From: Clavulina sp. PMI_390
Taxonomy: Eukaryota; Basidiomycota; Agaricomycetes; Cantharellales; Hydnaceae
Length of the DNA: 64,000 nt
Assembly: GCA_015039315.1 (NCBI GenBank)
Contig: WIDE01000020.1
Location: 310,316-374,315, forward strand
Direction: 5' to 3'
The first letter of the stretch is position 1. Each line of letters begins with the position of its first letter. Made by a program: the position numbers and the translations under genes. Of the stretch, positions 58,839-64,000 are shown in pieces. The notes beneath the pieces are model-generated. The model was not told the origin of the DNA and did not search any database. It saw only the letters and a program-made list of their open reading frames with translations.

Positions 58839-60581
58839 TCACTGCAAGATGCTGATCCATGCCTCGTTCCTCCGATCCCCACCCGAGGAAGCTAAGATCG
58901 GCTGCGAAGGGTGCCATGCCAGACTTCGCAAGTTGGACTTTTGTGGTATCCGTGCATTGTGAAGCCCAGTCTCGGTTTCATACTGCCCGGAATATGGAAT
59001 GGAAAAAGTCAGATATCACAAGCCTGGCGTGCCTGGACTGGAACAAACGTACGATATCGATGTACCCCAGTTCGCACGCGCCAGCAGTCCACTCGCCATC
59101 ATGTGATGAAGCGACACCGACGATCCTCGATCTATTCAATAGCAGTTGAAAAAGAAACAGAAACAGAAACAGGGTCGTTGAGCGACAGTGATGACACAAG
59201 TGGTCCGAATAGACTCACTCTGCAGCGCCTAGAGTCCTCTCGCATATCCACTCGAGCGGGTCCCAGAGATTCACCAAGGCATCTCCGCCGCCAGTCGCCA
59301 GATATCTCCCTCGCACATCCACTGCCAGGGACGTTGTCTCGTCCACGTGTGCATTGAACTGTGCTAATAGTTTCAATGATGGATAGTCCACCACCGCAAG
59401 CTCGCCGATACTAGTGGCGACGTATATCAGCTGTCTGTTATGGTTGAACTTGACATCTCGAATCTGTGAGTATCACACAAGGATAGAAACATAAATCAGT
59501 ATCTTGCAGCAGGCGGACTCTCGGATAGAACGACGCACCCGACTTCCAAGCCCCAGATCTCGCATTGACACCTTTGCCGACTGGGTTCCTGCCCTAACAT
59601 CCCATAGCGCGATCGTGTCTGGCCCATCACTGCCTGAGTTCCCGGATTCTCTATCTCCGTTTTCCCTAAGCATGACGATCTGGCCATCAGCGCTATATTG
59701 GACAGAGCGAACGGCTGTGTCAGTCTTGACCGATCTCGTCGCGTTACGAGCTTTATACATAAGTAGTGATAAAGGGGTAATATGGTAGAGATGAGTCGCT
59801 TAGGATCCTCAACACACAGCGTACGCAAAGCACAACGTACCGCGGAAGTCCCAGAACACAATCTTTTTGTCGCGATCTGACGCGCCACACAAAGCATCAG
59901 GTAGAGTAGGATGCCCGCTTACGGAGCAGATAGGATTTTCGAGACCAGCTGTGAGACTGAACGAACTTCGTTCATCGAACTAGGAATGCAGAATGGCGGC
60001 TGGTTTAGGATCAGTTCAGTCAAGTGAGGCACGCGAGAGGGTAAACATGGGACGAGAACGATGGGAGAAGAACGTGGAGGTGTAATAAGGACCGAAAGAG
60101 CTCTGTGAAACGTAATAATCGAAGGAGAAGAGCTGAATTGTCAAACGAGGGAAGAGAGAATCACCTACGTTGTCCAAGGGCCACCCACGCACACCGCGCT
60201 CCAGCCCACACGACAACAGCTTCTTCCCATCACAGTTCCAAGCAACAGTATTCGAATTCGTTCTGAGCTCTTTCGGGCGCATCTGACCAAAGTTCATTGT
60301 CTGTTGTGGAAGAGTCGCCAAGATCGACCCATCAAGGTCGGCGGCAGTCGAATAATGGTGTCAGGTTTCACCCTCTAATTAGACTCAAGTAATACACTAA
60401 CGGTGATGCTTCGTGCACTAAGGGTCGTATGCGATGGAGGTGTATTCGCTCTCGCGATAGGGTCGCCCGAACCTGAGCCTGACGTTGCACTTGTGTTTGC
60501 GCCGCTAGACCCTACGCCCCCACTCCCATGTCCATTGACCATCGACGATCCGCCCCCAGAGGTCCCATTAGTAAGAGACAT
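58839..60581 (-). CDS. THO complex subunit 3 (Tex1/THOC3-like WD40 protein)
   Basis: Nuclear WD40 component of THO/TREX, which couples transcription to mRNA export. Exons run from the ATG at 60581, which opens a Gly/Ser-rich leader (MSLTNGTSGGG). WD40 segments follow in order: KELRTNSNTVAWNCDGKKLL, ENPICSVSGHPTLPDALCGAS with KIVFWDFR, DTAVRSVQYSADGQIVML with DTIALWDVRAG, IRDVKFNHNRQLIYVATS, and DVRGRYLATGGGDALVNLWD followed by EWICERTLG, a strong family signature. Then RIVGVASSHDGEW and the final NLRSLAWHPSQPILASSG with the stop at 58839. The repeat order matches the whole subunit. Exon ends in the first part were not all resolved. Confidence 0.85.
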
Positions 60582-61063
60582 TTCTTTCAGCAGTAGAAAG
60601 CACGATCTGGTGCGTCTTGGCCCCAAGACAGAATGTTCGAGGAGATGTGGATGAACGGGACGCTTGCTGACTAAGCCGGGATGTGAATCACCTCGACATC
60701 AACACGCCTAACACTAAGCTTCATGCGCCCCACTCAACCCATAGCTCCGACAGCGTGACCCAGAGGAAACACTAGCATTCTTCTGGAGAGCTTGCATCCC
60801 GGAAGCGCACCACTCATTGTCTCGATCCCTTATTCCTATAGTTTAACCTTGACATGGGAAGGATCCTGCACACTCGAATGGAGTTCAGGGAACACCAAGT
60901 ACACTTTCCATGACCTCACCTGACGAAGAGCCCAGGAATGCTAATCGCTGAATTCCTCAGATTGATTTCAAATACATACTGAGAGCGTGATAACATATTA
61001 TTCGGCATTTGCGTGCGAGGAATGGATATCTTTTTGTACCCGTCTGGGTAGATCTGAGATTGG
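60582..61063. other. Intergenic, no gene seen
   Basis: THO3 promoter side and 3' flank of the kinase gene. Confidence 0.5.
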
Positions 61064-64000
61064 TTATGGTATGGAGTCACTAGATCGTCTGGCCTGTGCT
61101 CGTAAATTCTCCAACACCCCTGGTTGCCCAAGGAAATTAAGTGCTTCTTGTGCCGCTATATCCTGGGCATTGTCCTTTCTTAACGCTATACCGGTACCAA
61201 GATGCCTTCCATTCACTACACGATGGATTGGAAGATATTCGACAATTTAGAGAGGGAAGCCAAATAGAATGATAAAACGATATAGGTCCATACCTATAAG
61301 CTCGACTTTCCATGCAGCCGGGCGATCGCTGGCGGACAAGACCGGCTGTGGCCGCTGAAAGTTCAGGGAATGGGGCAAGAGAAGCCATCGGCCAACAAGG
61401 GATTCAGTAATTGATCGAGAGATTCTTACGGTCGACATATCATTAATGAGGGTTGCGACTCACCCATTCGATTGCCCGGCGTAATGGGTCAGCGAGGAGG
61501 TTATTCAATTTGAGACGTGGGCCACCCTTCTGGAAAACCGATGGCGAATTAGGCCTAATTGAGTGAAACGAGGTAGTTGGTTTGGTAGGATAAAAATATC
61601 ATCAGTTTTTATATATATATATCATGAGTAAGATTGATATCCTTACGAAGGTGAGGGTGGCGAATTTGAGCTTGTGCGAGATGTTGTCCCAAATGGAGCC
61701 GTCCCTCCCAGGCCATCGGTGACAACTACCGGAGGTTCTGCCCTGGAGTGATTTTGCGCCCCTAGTGGAGCAACCTGCGGCGGGGCAGGGTGTGAAGTAG
61801 GCTGTTTGGAGTTGAATGTAATCACGGGGGTAGGGGCGGCTGTGTGCTGATAGGTCTCAACTGCACTGTGGGAGGGAGACGACATTTGTGGGAAGTTCAC
61901 TGCAATTTCCAGCGGAAGGTCGTGTGTGTTGTTTCTAGACGGTGGTGCCGGCGTAGGCCGAGGGGTCGCTTAAGTAGGAACGGATAGCAAAACGAAAGTT
62001 AGCAGGATACCAAAATTTGTAGAAGAAGCATGATTTGGTGGCTCTGCATGGTTTCGGAACTTACGATAAGCCTGAGGATTTTCCAAGCGCCACAGAGCAG
62101 TGGCGCTCGACGGCCGCCTATATGGTTCAGGTACCCACATATCGACCAGTAGGCGCCAGAAACTCGCGTTCGCTTCCGACTCCAGTGCAACTGTGGAAGT
62201 AGGTCGCTCTGGTCTTTTTCCATCTCCAATGATCGACCGAATTTGCTGCTCATTGGTGATTTCTGAGAAAGGTACTTTGCCAGTCCAGGCGTTGAAGAGG
62301 GTCATCGCCAGACCAAAGATATCGCTTTCCTTACTGATTCGCTCAATCGAGCCCGAGGAGATTTCTGGAGCGAGAAATCGAGCTCTACCCCCTTGGTAGA
62401 CAAATGTATGTGTCCTGGTAACCTCGTGGCGAATGCGGCTCAGACCAAAATCACAAAGGCACGGGTTACCGTCTTTATCGAGAAGGACATTTCCCTATCC
62501 CACGTTAGGATTTATGGGAACTGAGCTTCAGGAACTATACCAGCAACACACAAAACGAACAGAAATATTACTGACAGGATGAAGATCTCCGTGTATTGTT
62601 GGCGGGTTTCGAAAGTGAAGGTACGTCACTCCACGGGTGATACCAGCAACCTGATGGATGATTGGTTCAAGACAGGTCAGCGAGTTTTGCCCAGATCGGA
62701 GACGGCCGCATTTCCACATACAATCCGATCAAACTCATTTGTTTCCATCAGGAGAGCGCCAATAAGCTTATCCTGAAGAGATCCATTCTCACAAAAAGGT
62801 AAGATGACGATTGGAGGCGATTCAGGCGTCTCATGATGAACGCCGAGGAATCGGAGAATGTTTGGATGGTGTAACTGAGAATGAGTGATCGCTTCTCGAT
62901 GTACGAGCTGAGAGACATTGTCAGTCATGAAGACAAAAATAATGATGTGGGCGTACTTGAATAACTTCCTTTCCATGGGAAGTTTTCCATTCTTTTGGAC
63001 TCATGATGACCTCTCGAACGACGACAGTCTGGTTACCCATGGCAGCGTGATAAATAAAGGCCTCTCCTCCTTTGCCGATAATTAGGTTCCGATTAAGCGT
63101 GATATCTTTCACTTCCAATGCGGATGGAATTGCGTATAGATGTGAACATGCATCCTGGAGGAACTTCAATATTTCCGGATAGTCGTCAACTTGAGTGGAG
63201 GGATCTTGCAGGTTCTACCAGGTGAAACAAGTCAGTGCTAGTTTTCAGAGCTGGAGGATTTTCATACATGATGGATTCGGTTTAAAAGCCGCTGCGGATC
63301 GGTACGAATAAGCTGGTTTAACTGATCTTCCGAGAAAATGTCGAATTTTTCGAGTAGAGGAATATATCTCAGAGATGGAGCATCCACATTGACGCAGATC
63401 GGGACATTTTTGTCTGACACGCTCGGACTAGAAACCTCGCTCTCGAAATCAGGATACCCTGGTGAGACGCTAAACCAAATAAATTGAGCTCAGATTTTGA
63501 GGTGACTACCATTTGCGACCTTGTGATAAGAGCTAACCTGGGGGTATGAGATATTGTTGCAAGCAGTTCACCCATTGCCTCTGCACCAATTTTAGCTTGT
63601 ACACTTGAGATGAGGCTATGATATTGTTGTACATCCAAAATTGGATGGCCAGATGGAGAGTCAGAGAGAAGGCAGCCGAGGAGTTTCTTGACCTCTGGGG
63701 GTGGTAGGTCATCCTGATCGAACGATGGACTCTTACGAATGAGCGCCACAGCTCTGTCAAAATTATTCTGGAGAAGCTCAGAAGCTTGAATGGCTAGACT
63801 TTTGCGGGAAGCGAATGTGGAGATAATGGGAGATGCTAGAACAAGTTTTTCGAGGGGGCCAAGGCCGATTCGTTCACAGAATCTATCGAGGTCAAAGGTC
63901 AGGAAGATTTGACCCTCTCCTTTATCTACGGCTTCTCGAAAGCAGTCTGCAGCAAGAGGGCTGCGAGCCACGCGCTGGATCTCTTGGACAAGGAAGAGGA
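61064..64000 (-). CDS. TKL kinase with CNOT1-like N-terminal region and C-terminal dsRNA-binding motif (5' partial)
   Basis: The open frame reaches the window edge at 64000, so the start is missing. First comes a helical region (about 64000-63540) whose pattern (FLVQEI..., FDLDRFCERIGLGPLEKLVLA, AIQASELLQ) resembles the N-terminal HEAT part of CNOT1. The kinase domain follows (about 63120-61985): IGKGGEAFIYHA, VVVREV where Lys is usual, HREAITHSQLHHPNILRFLG, HGDLHP joined by splicing to GNVLLDK, LCDFGLSR and YRRPSSATALW. Then a Pro/Ser/Thr-rich linker (about 61960-61640). The tail has LNNLLADPLRRAIEW, an intron (61355-61463), WKVELI, an intron (61216-61293), and VNGRHLGTG...AAQEALNFL with the stop at 61064. 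Spacing and order match a dsRBM. Whether the kinase is active is uncertain because of the beta3 Arg. Confidence 0.72.
61611..61622 (+). repeat. AT dinucleotide run in a kinase-gene intron
   Basis: A short (TA)n tract between the Pro/Ser-rich exon and the next exon of the right-edge kinase. Confidence 0.7.

Overview
This window looks like nuclear DNA of a filamentous basidiomycete (Agaricomycetes). Genes lie close together, nearly all carry short GT-AG introns (about 45-80 nt), and they include families typical of mushroom-forming fungi: F-box paralog arrays, tyrosine-kinase-like (TKL) kinases with HGD-type catalytic loops, and TMT1-like methyltransferases. The kinase and F-box repertoire makes a Rhizoctonia/Ceratobasidiaceae-type genome my best guess. 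That placement is inference, not proof. Intron positions below come from reading splice sites and matching paralogs; no transcript data were available.

Layout. 0.5-2.7 kb: a TKL kinase gene (+). 4.1-6.7 kb: the TFIIIC subunit 5 gene (-). 7.3-29.3 kb: seven F-box paralogs (family A), all on the minus strand and all with one phase-2 intron at the same place. A PI-PLC-like gene with an N-terminal repeat propeller (+) and a malic enzyme gene (-) interrupt the array after copy 1. 29.7-32.8 kb: disordered hypothetical protein(s) (+). 33.2-37.5 kb: two paralogs of a second F-box family (-). 38.5-40.7 kb: a multi-pass membrane protein (-). 41.4-56.8 kb: four TMT1-like methyltransferase paralogs (M1-M4, all -), with a large gene encoding an EF-hand, a ZZ-type finger and an MLKL-like N-terminal region between M1 and M2. 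57.3-60.6 kb: a GST-kappa/DsbA-fold protein and THO complex subunit 3 (-). 61.1-64.0 kb: a second TKL kinase (-), cut by the window edge.

Most unusual content. (1) M2 is broken by an inversion of about 295 bp: the middle of its third coding exon reads in the correct order and frame on the opposite strand, and the breakpoints lie in a C-run and a G-run. (2) M3 is broken by a 2.3 kb non-autonomous DNA element with 525-576 bp terminal inverted repeats built of CGTAACGA-type repeats and flanked by an 8 bp target duplication. (3) The right-edge kinase joins a CNOT1-like helical region, a TKL kinase domain with Arg at the usual beta3 Lys position, a Pro/Ser-rich linker and a C-terminal double-stranded-RNA-binding motif rebuilt across two introns. 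(4) A PI-PLC X-type domain is fused to four repeats of about 82 residues. (5) The GST-kappa gene needs a 10-nt internal microexon, and one F-box gene needs a 5-nt initiator exon.

Housekeeping genes (TFIIIC5, malic enzyme, THO3) sit as single intact anchors among fast-expanding families. The methyltransferase cluster shows birth and death directly: two of four copies are intact and two were broken by unrelated events.
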